Numbered from the stretch's first letter, positions 50,541 through 60,672 are shown. The stretch is DNA of 64,000 nt from Chondrus crispus (GCF_000350225.1 NW_005179320.1:1-64000), one strand, 5' to 3'. Made by a program: numbers and translations. Notes: generated by a model from the sequence alone, not told the origin.

Positions 50541-50546
50541 TTCGCG

Positions 50547-51980
50547 ATGGGTCTGTTTCGCAAAAAGCCCTCTCGCCAAGCCGTCATCGAGCCGCTGCCG
50601 GACTGGGACGACACGCGGTGGCGCTCGCACCTGCGCGCGAACGCGCTCGGCACGGAGCACCACTGCGGCATCTACGTCCAGATGATCAACGACGACCGGA
50701 AGGAGGCCGCGCGCCTGTACCGGAACGACGACCCCCCGCGCGCGCGCAACTACGCCGAGTCGGCCATCCGCAACAACCGCATCGTCACCGCCCTGGCCGC
50801 GCTCAACCCGCTCTCCAACGCCCTGTACGAGCGCTCCGAGCCGCTCGCGGGCTACACCTCGCTCGTCCAGATCCCGGAGCCCGCCCGCTCCGGCATCGTC
50901 ACCCTCGTCTTCGCCGCCGCCCGCCTCCACATGAAGTACCTCTCAGACACCGTCGACTTCCTCGCCGAGCAGTTCGGCTCCGTCCACGTCGAGCAGATCC
51001 AGAACGCAGAGGGCGACCTGTACCCGCTCGTCAACGCCACCGTGCGCGACGCCTTGTCCCCGGCCCCCGCCACGCGCCCGGAGGTCGACAAGGAGCTTGC
51101 TTCCGCGGTCAAGCAGTATTTCGGCATCGATATCGCACCCGCGCACGCTCCGCCCGCCGCCAATCTGCACTCTCGTGCTCGCACCACCCCCATCGCGGAG
51201 ACCGCGGAAGCTATGGCTTCTGTTTCGGGGCGCGCACGCACTTCGCCGCTTGGAACAGCGCCCGCAGCCGCCGTTGCAGCCGCTGCTGGCTTGGGTACCG
51301 CTGCGGCAGTCGGCATGAGGCCTGCTGCGGCCACAGCAGATTCCACCATCCGCGGAACACCGCCACGCTCGTCCCGCCCTGTCGCAGAGTCACAGCCTGT
51401 CACAGATATGCGTCATGCGCAGACGACTCCTGTATCTACGGCTTCGTCGGATTTCGGCACGCCCATGTCGCCGCAGCTCAGTACAGAACGGGGGCGTATT
51501 CCAAAGGTAACTGCCCCAACTGCCGTTCCGACAGCCATTTCACAGGAAACTCAAGCACCGAGGAGCAGGATGTATGCATCACCCACGACGCCGGTGGCAT
51601 ACACGCAGAAGACGGCCGATACTTACCCGTTAGCCGCTTCCGACCACATGTCCTCGGCCTATCCCCTTGCCCCACATTCGGGGAGTGGGGAAAGCGGGGA
51701 GGTGCAAAGGAGCAGGGCTACAGTGCTAGGTGACTCCGGTGCGAATGATTTCGAAAACGAAGTGATTGATGCCTACGGCGCAGCGCAGAAGGGCTTATTG
51801 ACTTCGAAGAACGCGCCAATTCTGAAAAGAGTGCCATCAAACGAGAACTCCGGCCCAGGCCTCGGAACCAGGAGCATCAACGAGCTCAGAAGTATACCGG
51901 CGCATGTCAGAAGATTTGAGGACGGAGACGAGGCTCTTGTTTCACGGTACGAGCGACTGCGGGAAAATCTAGTTGTATAG
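50547..51980 (+). CDS. IST1: IST1-like ESCRT-III regulator, copy B
   Basis: The ATG at 50547 gives 477 aa in one exon. The first about 190 residues (MGLFRKKPSRQAVIEPLPDW..., ending SAVKQYFGIDIA) are nearly the same as copy A and form the Ist1 bundle. The middle linker (about 190-400) has diverged strongly but keeps TADTYPLAASDHMSSAYPLA. The last about 70 residues are again conserved, including AHVRRFEDGDEALVSRYERL; DEALVSRYERLR fits a MIM1 motif. The conserved ends and diverged middle suggest an old duplication with both copies under selection. It should regulate Vps4 disassembly of ESCRT-III, as inferred for copy A. Orientation is opposite to copy A, 22 kb away. Confidence 0.85.
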   Translation: MGLFRKKPSRQAVIEPLPDWDDTRWRSHLRANALGTEHHCGIYVQMINDDRKEAARLYRNDDPPRARNYAESAIRNNRIVTALAALNPLSNALYERSEPLAGYTSLVQIPEPARSGIVTLVFAAARLHMKYLSDTVDFLAEQFGSVHVEQIQNAEGDLYPLVNATVRDALSPAPATRPEVDKELASAVKQYFGIDIAPAHAPPAANLHSRARTTPIAETAEAMASVSGRARTSPLGTAPAAAVAAAAGLGTAAAVGMRPAAATADSTIRGTPPRSSRPVAESQPVTDMRHAQTTPVSTASSDFGTPMSPQLSTERGRIPKVTAPTAVPTAISQETQAPRSRMYASPTTPVAYTQKTADTYPLAASDHMSSAYPLAPHSGSGESGEVQRSRATVLGDSGANDFENEVIDAYGAAQKGLLTSKNAPILKRVPSNENSGPGLGTRSINELRSIPAHVRRFEDGDEALVSRYERLRENLVV

Positions 51981-52891
51981 CGCAAACAGTGTTGTGCCCG
52001 TTGTTATTTGTCGTTCTTCGAGGTTGAGAGCTGAGTAGTAGGACAACGGGTGCATTTTTAAGATCCTGGGCTTCACACTCATTGCTCTGTTGGGTGGGAG
52101 AGTGCCAAAACTTGGAAGCCAACTCTATTTTTCGTCAACGTGCGTTTGCTTTCTATACAGACCCTTTCTATTCGAGGATATTGGTTAAACTGTTCGGCGT
52201 CTCCGCCAGTTCCTTTCGTGCTTGTGAAGAAGCGAGGCGTCAAAATCAGAGAAGTGAAACATGCACACACCTCTTCCGTGACTTCGCAAAAGCCTGCGCC
52301 TTTCTATGAAGGTCCCTTTTGTGTTTTGGTGTTGTTTGTGCTTCTTCCGTGGTCACACGATGGAGCTCGCTGCGAAGCGGATTAGTTTGTGTCATTTACA
52401 GTACTCTGCCAGACTGCAAGAATTGTTAAGCTGTCTGCGTGTTGAGCGAAACAATTCTCTGCGTTCACACCGTAGAAGTTACTCTCGGTGCGGTAGCCCA
52501 CAGCATGTCTCGCTGTAGTGGAGCTGTGAGAATGACAAGGATCGTCACCGAGCGCAGCGCTGAAATGTCCATGCCGCTGCTGACTGGGACCTGCAGTGTG
52601 TGAAGCGTTGCTTTTTCGAAGGCATCCATCCCTCTAAGATATGGCAGCTTGGAAGAGAAAATGGATTATTCTGCTGTCGTTCCCGATTTTGACAGCCGAT
52701 CATATCGAAGGAGCTGTAGTAAGGAGCTCTCGCGCATCGCAGGAAGAGGATCACTCCGGAGAGCGTAAAAAAAGATGAAAATACAGTACATGATGTACTG
52801 TATTTTCACCTTTTTGTCATGATGTACAGTAGAAGCTAAATACAGAAGAAGTTTTTGACGGCTCTCAGTTTCTATACTTATCGTTTTAATT
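51981..52891. other. Intergenic region with a hairpin
   Basis: This stretch lies between IST1-B and the Ca3427-like gene. No gene is supported. A perfect hairpin is at 52776-52808. Confidence 0.3.
52776..52808. repeat. Perfect hairpin, 16 bp arms, 1 nt loop
   Basis: TGAAAATACAGTACAT pairs perfectly with 52793-52808 around one G. Beyond a single mismatch, the flanking A-rich and T-rich bases (AAAAAG / CTTTTT) can extend the stem. It lies 84 bp upstream of the next gene start and has the ACAGTAC motif common in this window. Confidence 0.9.
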
Positions 52892-53899
52892 ATGACACGG
52901 CACTTAATCATACTTTCTATTGCGATACCTCAGCATCTCGAGCTGCGCTGCGGGGGCACGTGGCTCGGAAGGGTGCCAAGCATCGCATCACTTGGAGGTA
53001 CGAACGCATTGCCTGCTAACTTGCAAACAAAGCTCCACGTCATGCCAGAACCCATTCGCATTGCCGGCGTCCCAGAAGCTTTTAATGACTGCTTTGAACA
53101 TGCCGATTTCGCTGGGAAAAACCTGGCATGCGGTGCGAAGCTGGTTTTGCATCCAGGGGGCAGCGGCTCTATGCTAAACTCTGTGAAGGGCGGCCAAGTC
53201 GACGCTGCCTTTGCTCTTACCGACTGCATAGTGGCTGCAATTGAAAATGGTGACCCCGTGCGACTTGCCGCACCATTGGTGAGAAGCCCGCTCACATGGG
53301 CTGTGATTGTTGCCGGCAAGGCTTCCGTCGCAAGTCTTGGTGAGCTCAGCGACGCAACGTGGGGCATATCACGTTTCGGTTCCGGTAGCCATGTCATGGT
53401 GCAAACGTTGGCGTCCAAGAGGGGCTGGACTGCGAAACCGAGATTCAAAGTTTGCGGCAACTTTCAGGGGCTTCGGGATGCCGTCAACGATGGCACTGTG
53501 GATGCATTTCTGTGGGAACATTTTACGACGAGGCCATTTGAAGACAAGGGTGAGGTGAGAATCATTGACGGGGTACCCACACCATGGGGATGTTTCAGCG
53601 TGGTTGTCAGTGAAGATTGCAAACGAATACACGACATTCACGCAGTTGTCGATGCATTTGTAGAAGCGGGGAAACAGTTTCTTGAGGACCCGGGTAATGT
53701 TGGAGCCATTTCAACAAAGTATGGTATGAGTGAAGATGACGCAAAGGGTTGGATGCGAGGGGTACGGTATGCTACTAGCGGAGAACGATTTGTACCGCAA
53801 GAAGAACTTGGAATGACGAGGGAAATTCTTCGAAAAGCCGGGGTGATCAAGAAGTCGCAATTTGAGGGTGACACAGACTTCTACTATACACTTGCATAA
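52892..53899 (+). CDS. Periplasmic-binding-protein-fold protein, Ca3427-like
   Basis: The ATG at 52892 gives 335 aa; an in-frame Met at residue 51 (53042, MPEPIRIAGVPEAFND) stands exactly where the domain begins and could be the start. The type II periplasmic binding fold is shown by IRIAGVPEAFNDCF, then LVLHPGGSGSMLNSVKGGQV, DAAFALTDCIVAAIENGDP, WGISRFGSGSHVMVQTLASK, VDAFLWEHFTTRPF and RIIDGVPTPWGCFSVVVSED. This pattern fits the Ca3427-like group of eukaryotic and bacterial proteins related to the NMT1/THI5 and ABC-transporter binding fold. The ligand is unknown. With no ABC transporter in the cell membrane to serve, such proteins probably act as soluble binding proteins or enzymes. Bacterial ancestry is likely but not testable here. 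Confidence 0.72.
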   Translation: MTRHLIILSIAIPQHLELRCGGTWLGRVPSIASLGGTNALPANLQTKLHVMPEPIRIAGVPEAFNDCFEHADFAGKNLACGAKLVLHPGGSGSMLNSVKGGQVDAAFALTDCIVAAIENGDPVRLAAPLVRSPLTWAVIVAGKASVASLGELSDATWGISRFGSGSHVMVQTLASKRGWTAKPRFKVCGNFQGLRDAVNDGTVDAFLWEHFTTRPFEDKGEVRIIDGVPTPWGCFSVVVSEDCKRIHDIHAVVDAFVEAGKQFLEDPGNVGAISTKYGMSEDDAKGWMRGVRYATSGERFVPQEELGMTREILRKAGVIKKSQFEGDTDFYYTLA

Positions 53900-53961
53900 G
53901 ACAAACAGGTTGTCGCAGCAGATATGGAATCACACTTGTGAGGCATGACGGTATTACATGT

Positions 53962-54726
53962 TTACCAAAAATTAGCTTTGATACCGCTGGGGCGCTTCCA
54001 ACCTCCGTATGTGTTTGGTCTTTCGTACTTGCTTATCGAAAGCTTAAGCCCGTTTGCGTACAAATGACCGATATCGCCAATTCCGATCGCACGCGGGCAC
54101 GCATAATCCGGAGACCTCTCATCGAACAAAATCGTTGTGACGGAACTAGGCGACATGTAAAACGAAGTCCACGCAACGGCGAGCGGGATGTGCAATAGAT
54201 GGGCTAGCCAGGTAAGGCCGAAGCCACCGTGACAAAAGACAGCGATGATATCGCGATTGGGCTTGACAATCCTATACTGAAAGCCTTCCCGCATGTATCC
54301 ATGCCTCGCAAGAAAGGCGTCGCTGGACACTTGCAACTCCTCAAACGGCTGTTTCGCGGGTTGAATACCAGCGATGAGATCCCATTGCGACTCTCGTTCC
54401 AAGGCTGCAGTGGAGCGAACGTCGTTGGCAGCGAGGTCCCACATGGCGAGACCGCCCTCCCCGGGCCGTTCTCCTCCCTTTAGTCTTGGCCAGTAGGTCA
54501 GCTCGCGAGTCCATTCTTCTACGTTGGCCTTCATTCCTAGGGCTTCTTCCGTGTATGATGCGGTGGCTCGAGCTCTGCCCATGGGACTGGTGTAGATGTG
54601 GGTAATTTCTCCTTCTAAACCTTGTTTGAAGCGCTCGGCAAGAGCGGCGGCCTCCTTTTTCCCGGGTCCTGTCAGGGAATCTGTGACGTATTCCGGGTCG
54701 GCATGACGAATGATTAGGAGGCGCAT
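53962..54726 (-). CDS. Histidine phosphatase superfamily protein (phosphoglycerate-mutase-like)
   Basis: The ATG at 54726 gives 254 aa. MRLLIIRHADPEYVTDSLTG carries the catalytic RH (Arg7, His8), with Ala where RHG is usual. The second Arg is in HIYTSPMGRARATASYTEEA, and the C-terminal catalytic His is in IIAVFCHGGFGLTWLAHL. There is no signal peptide. The family removes phosphate from small molecules or proteins through a phosphohistidine; the substrate is not predictable. It converges on the Ca3427-like gene with 62 bp between the stops, so their 3-prime UTRs may overlap. Confidence 0.87.
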   Translation of the reverse strand: MRLLIIRHADPEYVTDSLTGPGKKEAAALAERFKQGLEGEITHIYTSPMGRARATASYTEEALGMKANVEEWTRELTYWPRLKGGERPGEGGLAMWDLAANDVRSTAALERESQWDLIAGIQPAKQPFEELQVSSDAFLARHGYMREGFQYRIVKPNRDIIAVFCHGGFGLTWLAHLLHIPLAVAWTSFYMSPSSVTTILFDERSPDYACPRAIGIGDIGHLYANGLKLSISKYERPNTYGGWKRPSGIKANFW

Positions 54727-55712
54727 GTTTTGCTAGTAGAAGATTGTACGTAATCTATCTGAAAAACGTTGAGGATTGATGTTAGCTTCAAGCCGTCAAA
54801 GCTAGTAAGCAATAGTACGTAGTGGACATCTACGCAAGGCGAAGTTGTGATACTGTAGTGTGTACGGTAGACGGCCGTCTGGGATGTGCGCGGAGAAGAG
54901 AATTGAGGTTGGCCTTCGATGGCAGGCTCCTCGTAGACACAATGAGCACACCTCGCTCCAAGAACACGTGTCACATGTCAAGGGTTCAACTGCTGCTGTA
55001 CTGTACTTTCCTTCCGTATCGTGCGTGATCCATTTGTAACCCGATCAACACGGGATGATCTACAAGTGCTTCCTAACTGGCTCCCTGAGCCAATTTGGGG
55101 CTTTAGAAAAAGCGTTTGAATTGATGGCGTCAGCACTTGCTGTATGAGGCGGGCTGTACGCACACTTGGCACAACATTTCGAGGGGCTCTACGAGGCCGT
55201 CACACGGGTATTCCCGTACGGGGGAAGCTCCGCGGCTCGCCGTCAGTCACGAGGGCTTGGATGTCGGGGAGTAGGCTGACATACACATACTGTACGAGGC
55301 CCAAAAGCATCATCCATCCGGTCCATGAGGTCTGGGAATCTGCCCTGCCAAGTAAGCTCGCGCTGTAACCTGCCCCGGCTACACGTACCGTATTGTAAAG
55401 TGCACTCTTTGTACTCAACAAAGAAATCCCTTCCCTTCTGCCCGCACAGCGGTGCTATGAATGACACGTGTACAATATCAAAGACCCGACTCAGATGTTG
55501 TTTTACGACGCGTTACCAAGCGAGCCATTACCCTACCAACGCAACCACCTCGCAAGCCGGTGAGCATTCAGCAAACCCAACAAGGCCTTGACAGTGTAAC
55601 CATCAAAAAAAAAGTCTGCGGTTTAGGACTTGCCACACGAGCAACAAAAAGAGTCACTCGATCCATGCTAAACATTTACATGGCATGGGAAAAGCTACTA
55701 CCTACGTACACG
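54727..55712. other. Intergenic region without supported gene
   Basis: This lies between the histidine phosphatase start and the stop of the GT2 gene. It contains TGCTGTACTGTACTTTCC at about 54,992-55,009. No ORF is convincing. Confidence 0.3.
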
Positions 55713-57554
55713 TCAGCTCGAGTTAGTTTTGCGCGACGCTACTGCCTCAGAGGCCAGTGAAACCGTCTTCGCTTGCACAGACGCCGTCGTCGTCGTCGCC
55801 GTAGACCCTGATTTTTTCACCACGTGGAACCCTTTTGCGCTCTTCGAAAACGGTGACAAGAACGCCATCAAGATGCTCCATACCTCAAGTAAGAAGAAGA
55901 AAGGAAGCCCTAAAATTTGGAGCGCCACCCAGAATATCCCTCGCCACCACGGCGTCCCGTGCTCACGCATGTTGATCACCAGCCCGCTAAGGTACACCAG
56001 CGTCGTAGTCGAGAAAATCAAGTTGCTCAGCAACCGGATTGGCAGCGCAATCTGCTTCTCGAAAGCAAAACTCAACCCGAGATACACCAGCTGTAATGGT
56101 AGCACCACCGGAAGAATAATCCAGCTAACCGTGTTCAGCAGCAACAACACCTTGTGCCTCGCTTTCACAGGGCAATATACTGCCGTCTGGAATAGCCCCA
56201 CGTACCATCGCCGTCGCTGTTTCATGAAGTCCATCAGGCCCTGTGTCGCCTGCTCTTCTAGGAACCCGTCACACCACATCGTCCGATACCCCTTTTCGAT
56301 GGCTAATAAAATCCACCATGCGTCCTCTGTCACGCTCCCTCGAGGTCCAACATCAAAACCTAGCTGCATCTCGACATCTTGACGGCAAACAACAAAAGAC
56401 CCGTGCAAACCGAAAATTGTGTATCCCAGGTTATGTTGTAGAAAAAAGTGACCAAGATCATCACCCGTCCTTCTCATGTCGGCCAATGTCAGAAACGGAT
56501 GCTTCTTCCACCCCCGGTGGTATAGAATCAGTCCTTGCCCGATTCTCGTCGTTTTACCTGTGCGCTCACATTCCGCCACCATCAATGCAATCCCCTTCAA
56601 AACACTAGACGTCGGCTGGCTCTCTTCGTCGAGATGCACAACCCATGTATCTGGAGGAACAACTGAATGCTGCGACGCATAATGCAGTGCGCGGGCTTTA
56701 AATTTGGCCCCGGACGGTGTTTGATATTCAGCAGGAACTTTGAGATGAATGACATCAGGTTCGTCAGGCGCCTGAAATGCATCCCCATCCGTGACTACCT
56801 CAATGAGGTACGGAAACATAGAATTCTTCTTCATTTCTTTCTGGCATCGTCGTATAGAGGACAGGAGACACTTGGTGTTAATACCGCGGGATACGATGCG
56901 AAAAGCGACGTTGTGTTCTGTTCTCTCCACCTTGTCCAGCTTCGTGTTGTGCCTAAACCAGAGAATACCCACTACAAAGGCCAAAGACGACGGAAGCGGA
57001 ATAAGCCATACGATTCCCAGCAGAGTCCAAGTAGTGTCTTCAGTGAAGTCTGGTGGCCAGACCCAATTTTGAAGAAAGTAGAGGCCCGCGCCCGTGCCCA
57101 AAATCCAGGCCATGACGAAAAGGCGATGCAAAGTTATTGGCCCTAGGAAGGAGATGTCACGAAAATGTTCTTTGGATCTCGCAGACGGACCCGAGTGGAA
57201 CTCTGGGTAAGAGCTTCCGCTCTCGATATCTGAAGGGTTTCCGACATGAGTCGAGACGATGAGGGGAGGCTGCTCATGGCATTCTGACTCCGTGGCGCCG
57301 ACGGAGGAGGAAGGACGGAGGGAGGTGTGCGACGCTTGTGATGTCACCGTGGTGTCCGAGGATGAAGATACCATAAACTCTGACAGGTAGGGCCCAGACA
57401 GAGTGCGAAGCGCGGTGGCGTTTGCAAGACGTTGGGAATCTGGGGAAGGGTTGAGACGCTGTGGGAACACAGATGGGGGCCGTTTGGGGAACGTTGGTCG
57501 AACAGATTGGGGAGCACCATCGCTGGAAGGGTGTGCTCCTTCTGGCGGCGACAT
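55713..57554 (-). CDS. GT2 glycosyltransferase, egghead-like, polytopic membrane
   Basis: The ATG at 57554 gives 613 aa in one exon. The first 130 residues are disordered and Ser/Pro-rich. Two membrane segments follow (HRLFVMAWILGTGAGLYFLQ, about 143-162, and WTLLGIVWLIPLPSSLAFVV, about 176-195), then the cytosolic GT-A domain. It has TKCLLSSIRRCQKEM and the metal/nucleotide-binding VVHLDEESQ (305-313). It also has FDVGPRGSVTEDAWW, whose TED (409-411) is the acceptor/base motif, and the QRRRW (446-450) of processive GT2 enzymes. At least three more membrane segments close the protein (WIILPVVLPLQLVYLGLSF and two later). The closest pattern is egghead-type beta-1,4-mannosyltransferase. A role in glycolipid or glycan synthesis at the Golgi or ER is inferred. 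Confidence 0.8.
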   Translation of the reverse strand: MSPPEGAHPSSDGAPQSVRPTFPKRPPSVFPQRLNPSPDSQRLANATALRTLSGPYLSEFMVSSSSDTTVTSQASHTSLRPSSSVGATESECHEQPPLIVSTHVGNPSDIESGSSYPEFHSGPSARSKEHFRDISFLGPITLHRLFVMAWILGTGAGLYFLQNWVWPPDFTEDTTWTLLGIVWLIPLPSSLAFVVGILWFRHNTKLDKVERTEHNVAFRIVSRGINTKCLLSSIRRCQKEMKKNSMFPYLIEVVTDGDAFQAPDEPDVIHLKVPAEYQTPSGAKFKARALHYASQHSVVPPDTWVVHLDEESQPTSSVLKGIALMVAECERTGKTTRIGQGLILYHRGWKKHPFLTLADMRRTGDDLGHFFLQHNLGYTIFGLHGSFVVCRQDVEMQLGFDVGPRGSVTEDAWWILLAIEKGYRTMWCDGFLEEQATQGLMDFMKQRRRWYVGLFQTAVYCPVKARHKVLLLLNTVSWIILPVVLPLQLVYLGLSFAFEKQIALPIRLLSNLIFSTTTLVYLSGLVINMREHGTPWWRGIFWVALQILGLPFFFLLEVWSILMAFLSPFSKSAKGFHVVKKSGSTATTTTASVQAKTVSLASEAVASRKTNSS

Positions 57555-58462
57555 GAAAGCAGAGTCGACCGACCGAGGATGGTGAGGTCAGGACGGAGAG
57601 GGAAAGCGAGGTAGGCGGAGTGGAGTTCAGAGAAGCTAGTGGTGTGGTGTTCAGGTACCTGGTGCAATAGGTGTAGAAGGTGCAATAGGTGTAGAGCGTG
57701 AAAGGAGCAGTAGATGTGTTTGGGAATTCAAGGTCGAGAGAGATGAAAGGAGAGTGACAGCGAGTTGTTGCGTCGGCTGTCTACAGTACCCTTGGTACTT
57801 GGCATAACAGAAGAAATGGATGACCCTTTGATGGGGGTTCACTGCTTTGGAGGCATCCCGTATACAAGGGGGGGGGGAAGGTAGGGTACAAGGGTGAGTG
57901 CAAGTGGGTACAAAAGTATGAGGGGCGAGGAGAGTCGGGTGCGTCGTTTCGAGGGCCGGCGGTGAAGCGTGAAGCTGATATTTGCGTATGTCGGTTTCTT
58001 TCCGGTACTTAGTTGTCATGAATAGCAGGTCGTGGTAGGTCGTGGGGGCTAGTTTCGGCCTTTTTGGGGTCGTTCAGAGGGGATGACAACGGGTGGCGAC
58101 TGCCAGCAGTCCGGGACGGGAATGTCAGAGGAAGGGTCAGATTCGTCAGCAGGGTTGCCTCAGGAGCAGGCGGTCAACAGGCGAGCGTAGCGCAAAGTTT
58201 TACTGTTTACTGTAGCGTCGGGTTGGCGCTCCCCCACTGAAGGGCCAGTAGACGGAGTTTGAGTAGACGCGATGAGGTAGAAATGAGTGGTTTAAGGGGC
58301 CCTGCAGCCGCATCTGTATCCTCTGAACACCCTCGCATCTCATACTGTACTCAAGTGTATGTTCCACTTACATAGAATTACTTGCATCGAGAAAAATACT
58401 CTCTGCCTCGATGACGAAATATGACTCGCTCGATGTACCTCGCGGCTACGCCATCTAAATAT

Positions 58463-58515
58463 TCAGGACCTGCCTTCATCACTTGGAATTTCCAAGTGAT
58501 GAAGGCAGGTCCTGA
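58463..58515. repeat. Perfect hairpin, 25 bp arms, 3 nt loop
   Basis: Bases 58463-58487 pair perfectly with 58491-58515 around ATT. A small second palindrome, GATTCCAA-G-TTGGAATC, overlaps its right end (58514-58530), so the two structures are nested like the twin hairpins at 9.2 kb. Confidence 0.9.
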
Positions 58516-59472
58516 TTCCAAGTTGGAATCACTTGGTAGGGTGGATGCAGCATTTACCGTGCGGCACACTATATACTGGAGTCAACCTCGATTTTTCGTG
58601 CTTGAACCACCTGGGAATATGCCGTGCATGTGGGCTTCTCAACAGTAAGGATGACGTCGTCCATCATCAAACGCAGCCAAAGATGAGTGCCTCATCTCAA
58701 GCCGCGGTAAGCACCAGCGTACATTGCATTCCCAATCTCCCAAACGTGTGTGATATTCTTTTTTTTTCTCTCTTTCTAGAACGAGTGCATCACTACCGTT
58801 GGGGTAGCCCTTGTGAGGTCGGTGGTCTCGCCCTTGCTGACAAGAAGCAATCTGTGCGCAACGATACGTGGACCAAATCCAAATAACAGATCTTGTAAGC
58901 GTCAGCAGATTTGCTTCCACTGACATTCCCTGACTCCACCCAATCAGGTCGTGTTTCACGATGGACTAATTTTTCAAATTTATTCCGTCCGCCGACAGGG
59001 ATCCCGAGTCGCCTCACAATTTTTGACGGAATCGTCTTACTTTGTAAGCGCAATAATTCAGTGCTTTTCTTCACATTCCCAAGCGTTCAGGCTTCATCGC
59101 AAGAGTAGCCCCCGCCCCGAGGGAAATCTTTGGAGATCTGCGTGGTGCACAGTCTCTGAACAGACCCACAGGTACCTGCTTACTGTGTGTTTGATTGATT
59201 TCTCTGGCGCAGTGAACTGTATCGAAGACGCAAACGTTCAGAGCAACCGGCGTCTTCTCTGAACGGTAGTACAGTATTGCAAAATCACCCACCCGCGAGC
59301 AACTTGGTGAACGTAACAAAAAGTATACTGTATAGAGCTCCCCTCCGACCTTCTTTCGTAATCGAAACGCGAAATCTATTGATATTGATCCTGTACGCTT
59401 CAGTATTGCCACGTACGTAAAGCAGTTGCGCACAGACACTCCGTAACAACAAACGCTATTCTGTACTGATGC

Positions 59473-59524
59473 AGCTTCTTAGACAACACCATTAGTCGTA
59501 TAATACTAATGTATTGTAAGAAGC
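59473..59524. repeat. Imperfect hairpin related to its neighbour
   Basis: GCTTCTTAGACAACACCATT at the left pairs imperfectly with ...AATGTATTGTAAGAAGC at the right. The left arm is a direct copy of the left arm of the next hairpin (59526-59580) with one base different, so one of the two was copied from the other. Confidence 0.7.
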
Positions 59525-59525
59525 T

Positions 59526-59580
59526 TTTCTTAGACAACATCATTAGTCGTCACTGACGACTAATGGTGTTGTCTAAGAAA
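59526..59580. repeat. Hairpin, 25 bp arms with one mismatch, 5 nt loop
   Basis: Bases 59526-59550 pair with 59556-59580 apart from one T/G position; the loop is CACTG. The unpaired base in the left arm is the base that differs from the neighbouring copy at 59473-59524. Confidence 0.9.
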
Positions 59581-60040
59581 CAAATCCAGAGTGGATTTGC
59601 CAACACTCTACCATCTGCCTCATGACAAGTAAGCTTGTCGATTACGAAAACGCAAAATCGACACCACACATACTTCCCCCACTTCCCCCATACATGAAGA
59701 GGCTTTCCGCATTCACAGGAGAGAGCGATGGGCAGCGCTGCTGCCCTCTCAAAACATGTTTCACATCGCTTATTTAGGAGCACAAATGTTGCTCCCTGTG
59801 GAAGCTTCAAACTCCACGATTCATGAAAATCTAGGGCCCAGGTGCTCTTGCACCGTCATGCGAGCCCAGCCACAAGTTTATGCACTCACTGACATTGAAT
59901 TAAGCGATGTGCGTAATAAAAATACCCAAATTCTCCTTGTATTTGACATCAAATGATGTCAAATCTCCTTGGGAAGCGCACCAGTTTACATGCATAATTT
60001 CAATCTTTCTACGCTGGGTGCAATCCTCTCCCATATTCAT

Positions 60041-60075
60041 TTCCCTTCCCTTCCCTTCCCTTCCCTTCCCTTCCC
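60041..60075. repeat. TTCCC microsatellite, seven units
   Basis: The pentamer TTCCC is repeated seven times without interruption. It is a simple repeat of likely variable length with no evident function. Confidence 0.9.
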
Positions 60076-60672
60076 GACATCCACTTATGTGCCGTACCGA
60101 TATAAAAAAGCATAGAGTCCCATCTTTGCATTTCAAGCTCGTTCTGATAAAGAGGTGGCAAACACTTGTAATGAACAGAGCAAGTAAGCAGCAGATGAAC
60201 CTTTGTACGACAGGCCTATAGTGAAGGGTATTGCATGAGAGCTAGGTTGGCCGTTCTTTGTGGCTCGTGTAAGCTTGCAAAACGAGGGGGATAGGATTGA
60301 AATATGTCAACATGTTTACAATTTTATTGTAAGAACTTGTGCTGTATTTTCCATTGTTTATGGATGCATGTGGAGCAGGGATACTCGTCCTGTTATTTTG
60401 CCTTGTGTTATAAAAAGGGAGGCTGCTGCCGGAGAGGCTGCTGCCGGAGAGGCTGTTCACCAGCTGTCGGAATGGGACCGGAGGCCCCCTTCGCTTTCCA
60501 AAACACCATACACGTGTACACGTCGAAGAGCGTTTGATTCTACGGTATGGCTACTGTACAGTACAAGCAAAAAAAATAGTGCGTCAAATTTTGCCTCCTG
60601 GCTTGCCGTCTTTACGCCACCGCCATCAACTCATTGGTGGCGGCCATCGTCTTCAAGCCAAAGTCGTTCTCG

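Larger units (their letters stand above)
49697..50546. other. Upstream region of IST1 copy B
   Basis: No gene is supported. It contains a 13 bp tandem repeat at 49913-49963 and a GGTCTCGAGTCGAGACC palindrome at about 50,027-50,043. A tRNA-like stretch near 50,130-50,190 was examined and rejected. Confidence 0.35.
57555..60672. other. 3.1 kb intergenic region with hairpins and simple repeats
   Basis: No gene is supported on either strand between the GT2 start and the La-protein start. It contains at least three strong hairpins (58463-58515, 59473-59524, 59526-59580), a TTCCC repeat (60041-60075) and a TTATAAAAAG sequence at about 60,409-60,418, 255 bp before the La gene, which may be a TATA element. 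A GAGGCTGCTGCCGGA unit is repeated about 1.6 times near 60,420-60,450. Confidence 0.35.
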
